From assembly GCA_001632435.1 (NCBI GenBank), contig KV423982.1:91341-155340 (forward strand): 64,000 bases of DNA. The letters run 5' to 3'. Both the position numbers and the translations under genes were made by a program. This stretch comes from Calocera cornea HHB12733 (lineage: Eukaryota > Basidiomycota > Dacrymycetes > Dacrymycetales > Dacrymycetaceae). Positions 24,194 to 38,120 of this stretch are shown here, in pieces; the first letter of the stretch is position 1; each line of letters starts with the position of its first letter. The notes beneath the pieces were generated by a model that saw nothing but the letters and a program-made list of their open reading frames with translations, did no database searches and had not been told where the DNA came from.

Positions 24194-27100
24194 TCAGCTG
24201 AAGTCCCATTGCGTGCCGGTGCTGATGCTCAGGCGGCCCATGTCCTTCCGCGTTCGCAGGTTCTTGACCTCGCTGCTGACGAGGTCTCGCAGACGCTCCA
24301 GGTCAACCTGCCGCTCCGGCTTTGAGCCCATGAGGATGTTGCGCCAGATGGCAGCGGCCGCTACGGAGTTGTCGCATAGCAGTTGCAGCGGCCGGTGAAG
24401 GCGGACCATCTTCTGGACCAGGTGGTCTGGATGCGGGTACATGGCATGGGGCCATGCAATGCGGATTGCGAACCACCAACCGAGTGGCTAGTAGTATTGT
24501 CAGCCCGGACCCACAGATGTCATTATGTAGTACTCACCCTCCCATCCGGCAGCGAACGTTCAGGATATGTGTCGTAGGTCGTAAGGCTGCCATCGGGCAG
24601 TGAGAATCGGTGCACAACCCAGTGGTTCTCATCTCTTCTGTGTCTGGCCAAAACGACAAGGAGCCTGGGCATGTTGGTCTGCCCGGGGTTGTTCTTATCT
24701 TCAGCCAGGCCGAAGGGCGCCCAAAGATCCCTCAGCATCCCACAAGCGTCGTTATGCCTGCCGTTGAAGACCGCATTGTTGATGGCATCTGCCATGTTGG
24801 GAGGCACGAAGAGCCTCTCGATTGGCTTGTCGGGCTGATCAGTCTTGCGCGCACGGATGTAGCGTTTGTAGACCTGAGCCGTCCAAATGGACAGTGCGAC
24901 TTCATCAACCTGATGACCTCGGTTGCAGGACATGAGAGCATCATCGAGCTCCTTGTTGGGCCAGACAATGGCCCAGTTGAGGAGGCGCTGATGGACCAGT
25001 TGCCACGGCTGAGGACCGCGGTTGTCTTGCCTCTGCCACTGTGGCAAGTCATGGTCGTACTCAAGTTCCTCCTGCGGAATGGGTGGCAAGGGCGGACTCT
25101 CCTTACGCGCATATGGCTCCCCGCGGTTGCTCATTGCCGTAGGGGGAAGATCAGGTAACGTCTCCTTGTCCTCGCGCTCGATCTCCCATGTACGATGGCT
25201 TGCAGCGTCGCTCCGGTCAACGGGTTTCTGCCGAAGCTTGTACAGCTCTTCCTCGCGGTCAGGATCATGCTCGAGGGGCTCGCCTCCCTGCTCGCTCGGG
25301 TCGAGCACCTTGTTGAGCTTGGCACGCATAGCCGCCATGTCGTCGTCGTCCTGCGCAGGAGGGGTGCTTTCCCTGGTTGCAGGTTGGTGGATAGTGATGT
25401 CGACATTGCCGACATGCACTGTCACCTCCTGCTGCTTGGGTGGCTGAGGGGAGCGCGGGGGCTGCGGCGAACGAGGAGGGGGAGGGGGCGCCCTCTCAGT
25501 CTCGGCCTGCGAAGCGGTCTCGTCGAAGGTGTCCGGCTGGTCATCGTAGATGTAGACAGGCTCTTCGTCGGGAAGCTCGTGGATCCGTTCTTCAATTGGC
25601 AGCTCCTCTTCTTCCATATCCGGGATAGAATCATCCGTGTGCCTTGCGGACTCGAGCTTGGTGTCCAGATCGTCGAGTCTGCTCTGAGCACGGGCAAGCA
25701 TGTCAAAGAGCGGCACCGCCCAGGTAGGCGGGATCTGGACGTGATGATCAGAATGTAGTTGCCTGCTATCCAAGAAGATACGTACGCTGCTATCAGGCAT
25801 GTTGACAACGACTGGAACGGGTTGGGGAGGAACAGCGAAGATAGGGGTTGGCGTGGCGTTCTCTCTCTCCCTACCCCTAGGGCTCCTAGGAGCAGTGCGC
25901 GGGCTCATCAACAGCTGTGATTCCGGGTCAGCCCATCTCCAAAGAGGATATTGCAGATGACTCACATCCTCGGGTGGGCCCTCCAATCCCAGCTTCCTCA
26001 TCCTGTTGAGCACGTACTTCCTCGCTGCCCGTCTCAGGATCTGGGGCACGTTGGGATCCCTAGCGGTCGCCATGAGCGTGTCCAGGTCGGCATCACGGAT
26101 GTTGCTATTGTTGATCCGTTCTGCGAGCTCCTCTGGCTCGAGCGTGTAGCTGGTGCGCGGCGTGTGCGATATCGGTCCATTACGTGATCGGGGTGGAGCA
26201 ACGCTGGGCTCCCTGCGCTCGCTTGGCGCTGGCGGCGCCTGTGATGCTGCGCGAGAGGGAGCACGGGAGGGAGCACGAGACGGCGCACGGGACGCCGCAC
26301 GGGACGGCACCCGTTCGGGCGCATTGACATGGATAACCGTCTCGCCATGCGCTCCCAGCTCGATGTCAATGTTCCCGCCGGTGGCGCCCGGGACGGCAGT
26401 GACGCCGGGTGTGACCTGCACTGGCTCGGGAGGTGGAGGCTCGTTGACAGTCTGAGGCTGATCGTATTGCTCCTCATAGGACGGGCGGCCCCAACCAGCC
26501 TGAGACGCTCCTCCACGGGGAGGAGACTGTGCTCCTTGGGATGGCGCATACCGCGATGCCGGACCGCGAGTCGGTGACTGTTGCGCCTGGGATGGCGCGT
26601 AGCGAGACGCAGGGCCGCGCGTAGGGGACTGCGCCTGCGCCTGGGATGGCGCATAGCGAGAGCCAGCGCGCGGGGGAGACTGGGCCACGTTGGATCGGGC
26701 ATACTGCGAGCGAGGCGGTGATTGGGCCGGCTGCGATGGCGCATAGCGCGAAGGAGCTTGAGAGTGCTGACCGCCCGCGCCACCGTAGGTGCTACGAGGT
26801 GGCCCGTACGCAGAAGGCGCCTTCTGAGACGGCACGTAGGCGGATGGTGCCTTCTGGGAAGGTGCGTAGGCGGAGGGTGCGCGCTGCGCCGTGTAGGGGT
26901 CGGGCGCAGTAGCGCCGTATGTTGATCCGGCGGGGGGTACATATGCGCCTTGGGGAGGCGCCCCATACTGCGATTGCGCATACTGGCTGCCGGGAGGTGG
27001 GCCACCGTACTGCGATCCACCGTACCCGCCGCCCGCAGGAGGTGGACCACCTCCGTACTGCGATCCACCGTAGCCGGTAGCAGGAGCAGGAGCAGGCGGG

Positions 27101-28856
27101 CCGCCATACTGCGATCCTGCGTATCCAGGGGCAGGAGGTGCGCCACCACCGTACTGCGAACCGGCGTATCCCCCAGCGGGGGCACCACCGCCGGCGTACT
27201 GCGAGCCTGCGTACCCACCAGCCGGGGGAGCATTGTAGTTCGAGCCGGTATCTTCCATCCTGAACGGCTGGAATGGCTCCTGCGAGGTCGGGGTCGTGCG
27301 TCCTGACATCGGGAGTGGCATCTGCGAGGGATGAACGGAGGGCGGTTGCTTGAGGATGGAGCGGGTCGTGCGCTCTGTGCGGGTCGTGCGGGCGGTCCTG
27401 GTGGGAGAGGGTGCGCGCTGCGAGCGTCCTTCGATCTGCTATTTATGTCACGTGAGGGGCGCTCCGAGACATGGGAAACGAAGAAGAACGTACAGCCTCC
27501 AGCTCATGCTCCCTCTCGCGCTCAAAGTCTCGCTCTCGCCTCGCCTCCTCGTCTCTCTCCTTCCTGGACCACTCCTGCCCTTCCTCGGCAATGCTCTTCG
27601 GGGCGGTCCTGCTCGTGCGCACACTCCTCGCGCCGGTGCGCTCAGTCCGCACAGACCCAGCGTCGTCCGTCCTGCTCGGGTGGATCTGGGCGGGCGTGTG
27701 CGCGCGCGAGTGTGCCGGGTCGGTAGGAGGTTGGATGGTGATGCTGACCTGCTGAACGGGCGGTTGAGGCTGCTCGGTCAGGGGCGCGTAGGCCATCGAT
27801 TCCCTTGGAAGACCAGGCCCGAAGCTTGGCTCGCTGGACATAGTCTGCATGCTCTGGTGCTTGGGCTGCACTGGGGGCGGGCCGCGCTCGCGCTCCACTT
27901 CTGAGGGAGCGCGCGAGTGGCGCCCCTGGGAGACGGCGCGCGGCATGGGCAGGTCGACCGAGTCGGATGCCTCCTCGCTGTCTGGGAGGGGGAAGCCCGC
28001 GGCCGTATGCCCCGCGGCGCTGCGCGCATAGTGCGGCTGGGGGTTTTGTAGCCCTGGGTTCATTGGCTGGCCGCGGTAGGAGCGGGTGGGAGAGTGGACC
28101 TGTAGGTGTTGGCAACGGCAAGAGGGCGAGCGGGCGAGTGCGGTGATAGGGAGACAGGGGCGGAGAAGAAGCAGCGAAATTGCAGTCAGTCACGTGATGC
28201 AGTCAAGGACTGGAATGCGCCACGCCCTGAACGCGGCACGTGCTGCGTCCAGGGCGCGCGAACTGCCGACGTACCTGGTCGTCCCATCCGTTGCGTACCT
28301 CCTCCCTGACGCGCTGCGGGCCGTGCCCGTCGTCCCCTCCAAAATAGCTGCCGTCCCTCCCCGGCCTAGGCCCAATATGACCGTCCTCCCCCTGCACCCG
28401 GCTCCCCGCCACGCTGCGCCTCCCTCCCCCAGCAGCGCCATTTCCCCCATTCCTGCCGGTGGCTGAGCGCAAGTAATCACTCGACGCGTGGTGGTCGTCC
28501 CCGAACACCTCGCGCTCAAGCCGCATCGCGGAGTCTTCCCTTCGCATCTCCGGTGGAAGCATCGTGTACCCCGGATCGGCACCCGATGTATAGTACCCGT
28601 TGTCGTAGCCCCGGGAAGGGTACACAGGGACAGACCGCTCGGAACGAGCAATGTCTTCACCGCTGTGTACGGACTGCGGCGGGTCCGGCGTAGTGCCTCT
28701 CATGCTCTCTGCGTACTCCGTCAGAAGATGGGATGGACTGGTTCAGGTGGAGGGGAACTCACCGAAGTAGAGCGCCATCTTCTCGCTCACCTCCGGAGTC
28801 TTGCTCCGCAGTATGTGCGGGGTGAAGTTGGTCACCTCGACTTCCTGCATCGACAT
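24194..28856 (-). CDS. Large Pro/Tyr/Ser-rich repeat protein with Ulp1-like C-terminus
   Basis: A multi-exon minus-strand gene starting at MSMQEVEVTNFTPHILRSK (ATG at 28856). It continues through exons near 28703-28266, 28063-27490 and one very long exon about 27440-24540. It ends with an exon at about 24490-24194 that finishes in GTQWDFS. The main exon has a prion-like block of about 25 GGYAGSQYGG-type and SRYAPSQ-type repeats, then Ala-Pro-Ser-Arg repeats and Arg-rich coiled stretches. The last 250 residues look globular. They contain NHWVVHRFSLPDG followed by TTYDTYPER and later LQLLCDNSVAAAAIWRN, which follows the His...Asp...Cys order of Ulp1/C48 cysteine proteases. I do not recognise the family. 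A peptidase role is an inference and could be wrong if the fold is degenerate. Confidence 0.75.
26510..27250 (-). repeat. Coding repeats (GSQYGG and SRYAPSQ types)
   Basis: Within the large minus-strand protein the codons form two imperfect tandem arrays. Tyr/Gly/Gln-rich units of GGYAGSQYGG type lie at about 27240-26940. Units of ASRYAPSQAQ type with intervening QSPTRGP lie at about 26720-26510. Such Tyr-rich low-complexity arrays are typical of proteins that condense or aggregate. Confidence 0.75.
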
Positions 28857-30221
28857 TGTCTGTTCTTCTCTTCTGTTGGTTTCGTGTCTGTTTGCGGGTA
28901 GGAATGGTCAAGTCAAGGGTGAAAATATTCAAGTGTCTGCGGGGACGTCAGCGGCTAGGAACCGGAATGTGAGGCAGCGCATGAGACGCACGGGAGATTC
29001 AACGGAGATAACGGCACGGGCCCGTTCGAAATGCAATGCAACAAGACTCCTTTCCCCTCGCTGTGGATGTACAATGTGAAGTTGTTCACAAGCGGGGGAG
29101 TTGTAAAAAGTGGTGTGGTCAAGGACGTCAAAAGCAAGGGCTGGGGTGAAGAGGGTGTTGGCCAGGCGCCCTGCACGAGGCTACTTAGGAAGACCCCGAA
29201 CGGGCGACGGCCCAGAAGGCAGGGTAGATGTTCGTTCACACGTGGCCTAGCGCTGGTGATTTGCTTCCGTAAGGGCAACGGGAGCGTGGAAGCGGATTGT
29301 GGAATACAGCGGAATGTGAATTTCAAGAGGTGCGCGTGGCGTGGGACGAGGGAAGAGGTGTGCTTGGCGAGGGGTGGGGCGGGGCGTTTTGTTTGGGGGA
29401 GGGAGGGGGAGGGAGGGGCTAAGCAGTACGCTGAGGTGAGGACTGCGTTAGAACTTGTATTTGGCTTGCGGGGACGCCCTGGCCGCCGCCTGCCCTCCCA
29501 GCCGCATGAACCAGCGCCAGCACAACTCTTGTCCCCTCCAATCGGTATCCATCCAATGAGATTGCCTTGGAGATTTGCCTGCAACGCTCTTGCTCCGTTT
29601 GGCCTCTCGCGGGTCCCTTTACGATTGCGGTGGATTCACCTGATGTGCGTGGGGAATACATGTTTCAGGTTTGGACTTCGGCCGCAAAGAGCGCGTATAT
29701 ACAGTCACGTGATGCGGATGATTCAGGCAACGAGCCATACCATTTATCGAGCCACACCAGTTATTGTACACATATACGCTGGTGTAATCCGCATATGCCT
29801 GATATGATCTCATGTATCCTGCATATTTATGGGCTGAAGCTGTTTCCAATACGCGCGTGAGCTCGCACCAGTGCTTCAGCCTGCCCCAGGACTAGCTGTG
29901 CATGCATCCATATTGTCCGGCATCTGCAACAACACTTCCACCTCGATTCGTGACCCGCAAAACATAGCACAGTGCACACTTGCCTGCATCCAACAGCGAC
30001 TTCGTCGCGGTTTCCTCGCCAGACGTCAGCTTCTGCTTAGTCAGCGGTGTCAGCCGCGGTGACGCGCTTTTGCCCCCTCACCGCGTACGCAGTGTGCGAG
30101 ATCCCTACGCCTGGTCTGGTCGTCCTCTGCGACCCAACTTCCATTCCCGGCAAGCTCTATGCCAAACTAGGACTCTCCCTTCTTCACAGGATAGGACAGG
30201 CAGGAAGGAGCCCCGCCAACG
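28857..30221. promoter_or_regulatory. Divergent intergenic region, no gene seen
   Basis: 1.36 kb between the start codons of the repeat protein (minus) and the BEACH gene (plus). Both promoters must lie here. A frame stays open on the plus strand from about 29030 to 29800, but its composition looks random and the minus strand is equally open, so no gene is called. Confidence 0.45.
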
Positions 30222-33200
30222 ATGTTCCGCAACTTCCTTTCCCCGCTGCGCTCTGCCGGCTTCTCGCCCAACCCGCTCTCTCCGCTCGCGGGCTCGCGAT
30301 CAGCCTCACCCGACCTCGAGCCCGAGGACATGGCCCACGACGTCCGGGTCGACATCATGCGTCGCTCCGCTGAAGAGCTGAAGGAGGGGTCGGGGACCTT
30401 GGACTTGATGGGGTTGACAGAGGTACGTGTCATCGTATGCCGATTGTATGTTGTTGCAAGTGCTGAAGCGTATTGCACCACAGCTATTAGAGATCATCCG
30501 TCGAGTTATGACGGAAGACCGCTCGACGATCTCCATCTTTCTGGAGCTCGATGGCCCGCTTGGCCTCCTCTCCGCCCTCCAAGTCGTATGCGCCGGCATA
30601 CAGCCTCCCCCCACATCCTCTCCCACATCCTCTCCGTCTTCTGCCTCCAATTCCGGCTCACCCACATACTCAAGGAGAGGGGCAAGTCTTCCCGATCGTA
30701 GAGCTCCCTTGGCTGCGATGCGGGCAGCCATCCAGGTGCTCGCCTGTATGCTCGGGGAGCGAGAGGGCAGGAGGGAATTCGAGGTGCGCTCTATGCACTA
30801 ATAAGGTTGTGCTGTGATACTGACTAGTGCAACAGGCCAGCCTGGGTTGGGAAACCCTCACCTCGATGCTCCTACCCCTGGCCCCCATCCCGGGAATCTC
30901 CGCCCCCCTTCTGGGAGCCCTACTGTCACTATCCCTCTCCGACCCCTCACCCGTCCACCTCAACTACTTCACCGCTTCCGCCCCGGCCTCATCTGCTCCC
31001 TTCGCCCTCTCAGTGGTGCACAACCCGCGCGCCATGAGCTGCATGCTCGCCCTCTTGCCCCACTTGACCGCATTCTCGGAGAGAGTGGCACTCGCGGGTG
31101 CTCTCCTGCAGCTTGCACAGAGCGGGCCGCTCAATCGCGCGGCTATGGCGCAGCCAGAGATCGACCTTCTTGCCCAGCTCACACAGCTGTTGTTCCCAGG
31201 GCCGGTGGAGACACCCGCTCTGCCCTCCCCGGGGTCAGCGAGCCCGAGCTCGTCAGAGTCTCCGAAGACGTACAAGCTGGAAGACACCCTGCGCCCCCTG
31301 CTGCTGAAGCTGACGAAGCTCCTTCTGCGCAGCTCGTGCTCCGTGCACAGTGCGAGGCTGCTCTTTGAGCGCGCTGTCCGATCCGGTGCTAGCCCCACGG
31401 CCGTAGCGCCAGTGCCAGCAAGTACTCCGGCGACGCCTGGTGCTGCCAACACGGCGGTAACTGCAGGGGCGGGTGGGGCTGCGCGGGACGGGCAGAGCAT
31501 CGATACAGAGGTCCTGGGGGTGCTGGCTGATGGGTGCGATACGATGGGAGAGGGGTTTGGATGGCCCGCGTTCCTGAGCCTCGGCGCGGGGTGTGCACAA
31601 ACCGTCGTTGATCGCGCGGTGGGCGGGGCGGGCTTCACTTTCCTCGTAAGCAGCAGCACTTGATGTTTGAGCTTGTACTGATGGAAATTAGTCCTGGATC
31701 TACCTGCCCCGCACACCCAATCCAGCAGAGGGGACCCGGACGCTCATGACGCTCTCCCCGAACCCGCCTGTCTCCTCCCGGTTCTCGATCCGGGTCTCCC
31801 TTCGCGCCGACGGGTCGGTCACGTACGAAACGTCATCATCGAAGGGGCCGGTGAAGTTCGGGAAGAACAGAGTGCGGCGCGGGGAGTGGGTACAGCTCGG
31901 GATCAGCCATTGGAGGGCGGACGCTAAGGGGGAGGCGAAGTGCAGTGCGTGCTCTCATGTTGCTTTGCGCGATCGGGTGGATCACTGATCTGGAGCGTAG
32001 ATGTATTCCTTAATGGGCACCTGACAGAGTCCCAAGTAACGCCCTGGCCGCGCATCCCCTCCTCGTTGCAGTTCCAGCTCGGTGCCCCGCCGGACACGGA
32101 TTCCTTCGCGCCCTCGCAAGCTTCGCCGCTATACGTCGGCCCCACGCACCTCCTTTCCTACCCGCTCGCGAATGATATGTTTATCCTCCCGCGTATCCTG
32201 GGCCCGCACTATACGGGCCAGTTCCAGGCCGGTCTCGTGAGGTTCCTGACGTACGCGGCGGCTACCGGGCTCAATGTGCACCTTGCTGCAGATGGACAGA
32301 AAGAGGACACGGGCAAGACGGGCACGAAAGGGAAGGGCCGGGAGAAGGATGCGAATACTGCGATTATCAAGGCTCTCAGGGACGGGTTACACGCCGATGG
32401 TACGGTCGTACACGTGATGGTGCCCTCGCGCTCGTTCCTGCAAGATTCGGTAGAGGGGGAAGAAGGAAACGGCGCTACGAAGGGGAATTGGACACTGGAT
32501 GGAAACGCGCTCGTAATCAACCTTCTACCGCTGAGAACGGCGGTTTACGCAATCGGAGGTTCAAGTTTGGGCTTGAGGCTGGTCCAGATGGCAAGGACGG
32601 AAGGGGAACTTCTGGATGCTATGCGGCTTCTGCTGGGCATCCTGGCACATAGCTGGAGGAACAGCGAGGAGATGGAGGCGTACAGTACGTGAACTTTGCC
32701 ATTCGCGATATCGGGACACTGACGATTGATGCAGATGGGTACGACGTTGTATCGAGCCTGCTGAGGCGGAAAACCTCGCTCATTAGCGAAGCGGTACTAA
32801 ATGTCATTTTGACTTTTGTCGGAGTGGATAGACAGTCACCGGAGTGAGTATACGTTTCCAGGTGCTATCCCGGGCAGCTGATCCCCTTCAGCCATTGTAT
32901 TATAGTGAACACCGTAGCATATCGGGCCCTGCTGCTCGACTTTGATCTTTGGGCACGCACTGCACCGCCAGTGCAGCGCCTCTACCTATCCCACTTCGGA
33001 CTTTTCCTCTCCTCGAGCACGCATCGGCGGTTTAACATCAAGCATCGTTTCGCAAAGTTTGGCATCATCCGGCTCTTCCTGCACTCTCTCAGATTCACCG
33101 CATATCCAGACGATATCATCCCTAACGTGATAGACGCGATACGCTCGATCATTTTATACCACTTCTCGGCAGAACATACCATCAAACCCCTGGTTAGCTA

Positions 33201-36200
33201 TCTTGCTACCAACTTGCATCTAGGTGTGTTTGTCGCATATATGCATCCGCGCCCTCTTACTCTTTGCCCGACAGAATCGGAATCGGTGATATCCCCACTG
33301 TCAATGATATCCACATCAACGCAGCTAGACAATTCCAGAGGCTACGGAAAAGCCATGATGGTCCTCGACATGCTCGTGTCCGTCCTCCACATGTTCGACT
33401 ATCTCGTCAAGTTCAACGCATCACTTCCTGTATCTCGGGTGGCCCTCCTTCTGCTGGGCACCGAGCCCTCTCCTGACATGGCATCTCGCGTATTGACCCT
33501 TCTTGGCCTTGTCAACAAGATCTCACCCAGCTTTCCTCGAAAATTTGAGCTTGCGCACGGTTGGCTAGTCCTGAGGCACTCGTTACCATCATGTTGGGAT
33601 ACGAGCGTCCAGAAGGCGGCTTTCGACCTGTTGTTAGGTAGAGCAGACTTGACCACGAAGCAGGTCCCGGAGACTTCAGAGGAGTCATACTACTGTCTTT
33701 CGATCATGCCCGCCATCCTGGCCAGTTTCTTCGTCAGCATAGAGCGTTCAGCCGCAGGACTGGCCCCCTTGACAGAGACGGCGCCCGGTACGTTTTACAC
33801 CTCCCGCAGAGAACGAAGTTTGACGTGCTTAAGGTCAAGATACGGCAGAGTCCCTTGCTGATGCCCTCCTGGAACTCTTGGAGAGCCACCCACAGCTCTT
33901 CCGGTCCAAGAGCGTGATCACGCTGTTCACCCAATTCGCGCACAACACGCTTGCCACGCTTCCCCCAGCTCAAGATCAGCATCAGCTCAGCCGTAGTTTG
34001 ATCGATAAACTGACTCACATCACCGTCATGTGTGCGTATTGCGAAATGACGTTGATCTCTGACTAGAACTGACACGGTAGCCAGTGTCCCTTGACGAACG
34101 GATTGCAAGTGCTCAGCGCCAAGAGGTAGGATCCATGCCGAGTTAATAAGCTCGATGCTGAAGACCATACGTTCAGTTGACTCGCCTCTTACAAGCACTG
34201 CACTCCCCTGCTTCGCATTCAGCAGCATCTACGCCCCAATCTGCCACTCCGAAATCAGCCAAAAGCATAGATACTCATGGACTAGGCTCGGTTCAGCAAT
34301 CCTTTACGCGTACTGCTGCTTGGAGAGCGAATCTGCGGAGAATTGATAAGGACCGCGTGCGGAAGCAACTGCAGGATGAGTAAGTAAGCAGCCCACACCA
34401 GAGTCGCTCTAGCTCATGTACATTTCAGGCGTGAATGGCGTGAGCAAATCGATCAGCAGACCGTTTGGAAGACGGCGACGGACTTCGATCGTGGCATGTG
34501 GATTACACAGGACGCAATTCGGACCTGGAAGATAGATGAGACCGAGGGTCCGTTCCGTACAAGGTATTCATGTGTCCAGATGTTTTTCCGGGGCGAAACT
34601 CAACCCCGATATAGGAAGAAGTTGGAGGCCATGGAGCAACAGCAGCCAGCAGCCCAAACAAAGAATGGGCCGACTGATACTTCTGCGCTTCGGACTTCCG
34701 CAAGCGACCGGCGCATCACAGCCATGGATCTGGATGACTCTGCTTCTGTTCACCATTCTGAGCCCCCACCGTGGAACGACAGCGATTCCAACCTGTCCCC
34801 TGGTAAAGACGCGGCTCGCTGTGTGGTACAAACTCTCATATTGTTTCAGATCACAATCTCGATGACGACTTGGTCGATGACAAACATCGCCGTGTTCGGC
34901 GGTACCTCGTTACGGGCGATGTCATCCAGGCCGTAAACAATGTTTACAGGATTGTTGGCATTGATTCATCACGTAAGCTCCGATCTATCGTTATCTTTAG
35001 CTACTGACTACTGTACCTCCAGCCGGTCTGCTTATTTTGGGGAAGTCCCATTTGTATCTGCTGGAGGGTCTCGTAGAAAGCAAAGATGGAGAAATTATCG
35101 ATGCTCGCGATGCTCCGAAAGATTTGCTTGCCATCCCATCAGGGACAGTCGTTGAGTTCAAGAAACATCGTCCCGCAGACAAATGGTAACCGCTAGCTGG
35201 TCTCCCTAAATCCGATCGATACAGGTTAACTGTTGCTCCCAGGACGTACGAGGACATTGCGGGTTTGAGCAAACGAACTTGTCTGTTCAGGTGAGTGAGT
35301 CCAGTTCGTATCGGAAGAAATCGGCTGATTTGGATTAGGGATGTTGCGTATGTAGAGCGATATTGTAAACAGGATGACCTGACTGACCGCATCATATCAA
35401 GACTGGAGCTATACTTGCGGGACAATCGAAGTCTTCTGCTCGTATTCGAAACAAGCCCAGGAAGGCAATCCGCGTTTATGCGTCTAGCTGCGTCACGATC
35501 TGGTAAGGCACCGGCGGAGACCATATCAGCGTTTCCGTTACGCACGCCGCTGGCCAGTGCCGTCAGTGCGGTTGGTGCTCGTTTCTCCATGATCGGTGCC
35601 GGGCGCGCTGAATTGGAAACGGCAACGCGCAAATGGCAGGCGCGTGAACTTTCGAACGTACGTCGCTGAGCGCTTCTGTTGGGCGATCATTGGTAACAGA
35701 GCGTGTTTCGTTAGTTCGCATATCTGGCAATCATCAACCAAGCGGCAGGGCGCACCCCAAACGGTGAGTTTCGCAACACATGTTATCGTGTCTCGTGCTG
35801 AATCTACTGCAGATATCACGCAGTAAGGCCATGCTAGTATTACGGGACGAGCTTTCCTGACTGTACCGATAGATATCCCGTCTACCCGTGGATCTTGCAG
35901 GATTACGATTCCGCGACTCTGGATCTGAAGTCACCTGACATCTATCGCGATCTCACTAGTCCGATGGGCGCTCTCACACCAGACAGGTGAGCTTATCCCA
36001 GTGTGGCTATCTGGGATGCTGATCTGTGTCTGCAGGCGAAGTGCGGCTGTCGAGCGGTACGACGCTCAGATGGGAGAACAACCGTTCCATTATGGTACGC
36101 GAGTCTCATTGCCATTGAGATGCGCATTGACTGAAGCTATCGCAGGGACACATTTCTCGTCCTCCATGATTGTCTGCCATTTCTTGCTTCGACTGCAGCC

Positions 36201-38120
36201 ATTCACACGGATGTTCCAAGAGCTGCAGGGCGGTAATTTTGATCTCGCAGAACGCTTGTTCAGAGACGTTGGGAAAGCTTGGGCTTCAGCAGCTCATGAA
36301 AGCAGGGGCGATGTCCGGGAGCTTATTCCTGAGTTCTTCACCTGTGAGGCGGTAATACCGACAAGTAGGTTCTGGAGACTGAATTTTCCCAGGTCCGGAA
36401 TTCCTCCAAAACGTCAACAATCTCGATCTGGGCACACTCCACACGGGCGAGAAAGTTGGAGACGTGTCATTGCCTGTCTGGGCGATGCAAGATCCGATGT
36501 TGTTTGTTGCGCTGCACCGCCAAGTAAGGACCAATAACACGACTTCGTTAATGTGTAGCTAATTCCCTGCTGCGTAGGCTTTGGAGGTTTGTCCCGACTG
36601 GTCCTTCTCGGTGTGTGAAGCTGATTTAAACGAAAGAGCGACCATGTCTCCAAATGTCTTCCTCGTTGGATTGATCTCATCTTCGGGTACGTCAACCAGT
36701 GGTCTTCACAAGCAACTCTCACAGGCTTGGCAGATGTAAACAGAAGGATGTGGCGACGCTCAATGTCTATCATCCACTGACCTACGAGGGTGCTATTGGT
36801 AAGTCGTCACAAAGGTGTGCAGTCATACTCTGATTTCCCCCAGATCTCGAAGCAATCACGGATTCCTGGGAGCGGGAGGCAACCGTTGGAGCCATACATA
36901 ACTGTTAAGGAGGTTTCCGTTTGTAGATATACCTGCTGACACTCCTTCCAGTCGGACAAACGCCTCGACAAGTGTTCCGGCACACACATCCCGACCGGTA
37001 TCTGGATGGGAAGACCACATTGCCGTTAGGGACGCCTTACGGGATCGCCGAAGACTTCGAGGCGCTGAGACAAGGGAACGCCATCGGCAAGAGTAAGTTC
37101 AGCATCCGTTGTGACTGGAGGTGGCTAATCGGTTCTATGTTCAGAGATTGCTGACGTGGTGGACACGTTGTACATTGACACGATCGCAGAGCGTATCCTT
37201 CCTTGTCCGGCTCGCAAGCGTATTGTCCCTCAGACGCCACATGAGCACATTGAGTGGTCGGAGTTGACACATTCGGTGTCGTTTTACGTCGATCGCAAAG
37301 TACGGATGGCTATTCGCGTATACCTTATCAATTGTCTGATCGGATGCATAGGTCGTCCACATTGAAGAAGAGACTCCGATTACCGTCGCTGGGTTTTATG
37401 ACAGCCGCGTCCTAGTCACCGGTAGTGATGACTCAACCGTTTCTATCTGGCGTATTGTTCGTGGAGAGCACTCAGGACTCCGTCTTGTTGGCAGCATGCG
37501 TGGCCATTACGGCCGCGTCAACTGTATTGCGACTTCGCGGGCCTGGGCCATGGCAGTCACTGGGGCTGCGGATGGCCTCGTCATTCTGTGGGACGTCAAT
37601 CGCGTACGATATGTGAGGTCTATGGTCCATGAGACACCGGTGGAACATGTTGCTATTGGTCCAAGCGTGAGTTTGACTCTCCTGATTTCCCACTCGTCAC
37701 TCACGGAGATTGTAGGGAGAGATTGCCTCGTCCTCGAGGACTGCTGTGTCGTTACACACAATTAATGGCCAGCATATCGCGTCCTTCCGTCCAATGGAGC
37801 CCATTACATGCCTCGCCTTTCACGAGCGCGAGTATACTCCCGTTCCCGTTCTTGCCACGGCCTGTATCGACGAGATCAAGTTATGGACGTGGAATGCTAC
37901 GACAGCCGACGAGGAGGGCAAAGCGGTCTGGAAGATCTTGCCTCTGAGGACGCTGAAGTGCAAGAAGGGCGCATCGCCAAGCACATCGGTCACCGCGCTG
38001 GAGTTCGTCGGGTAAGTGATACCATCAACTCATAGGAGCGTTAACTGACACCTTTGCAGAGAGGCTTTGTATCACGGTGACAGCGACGGGAATATGTATT
38101 CTTGGGTGTTCCCAGAGTAA
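30222..38120 (+). CDS. BEACH domain / WD40 trafficking protein
   Basis: BEACH proteins (beige, neurobeachin, yeast Bph1) are large scaffolds for lysosome, vacuole and secretory traffic. The gene starts at [20 protein letters not shown] and has many short introns. By rough count it encodes about 2000 residues. An armadillo-like N-terminal half is followed by a ConA-like lectin domain (about 31.7-32.3 kb, [16 protein letters not shown] and [14 protein letters not shown]). A PH-BEACH domain lies at about 34.9-35.5 kb ([19 protein letters not shown] and [14 protein letters not shown]). The BEACH domain spans 35.6-37.1 kb ([62 protein letters not shown]). WD40 repeats end the protein ([44 protein letters not shown]). 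Splicing 35658-35714 out restores the BEACH core, so it appears intact. Confidence 0.92.

Noticed and set aside
29031..29807. 258-codon open frame on the plus strand between the repeat-protein and BEACH genes
   Set aside because: Composition looks random, no domain is seen, and the opposite strand is equally open.
35640..35720. Apparent loss of the start of the BEACH core
   Set aside because: Using the acceptor at about 35714 restores the conserved stretch [16 protein letters not shown], so the gene is intact there.
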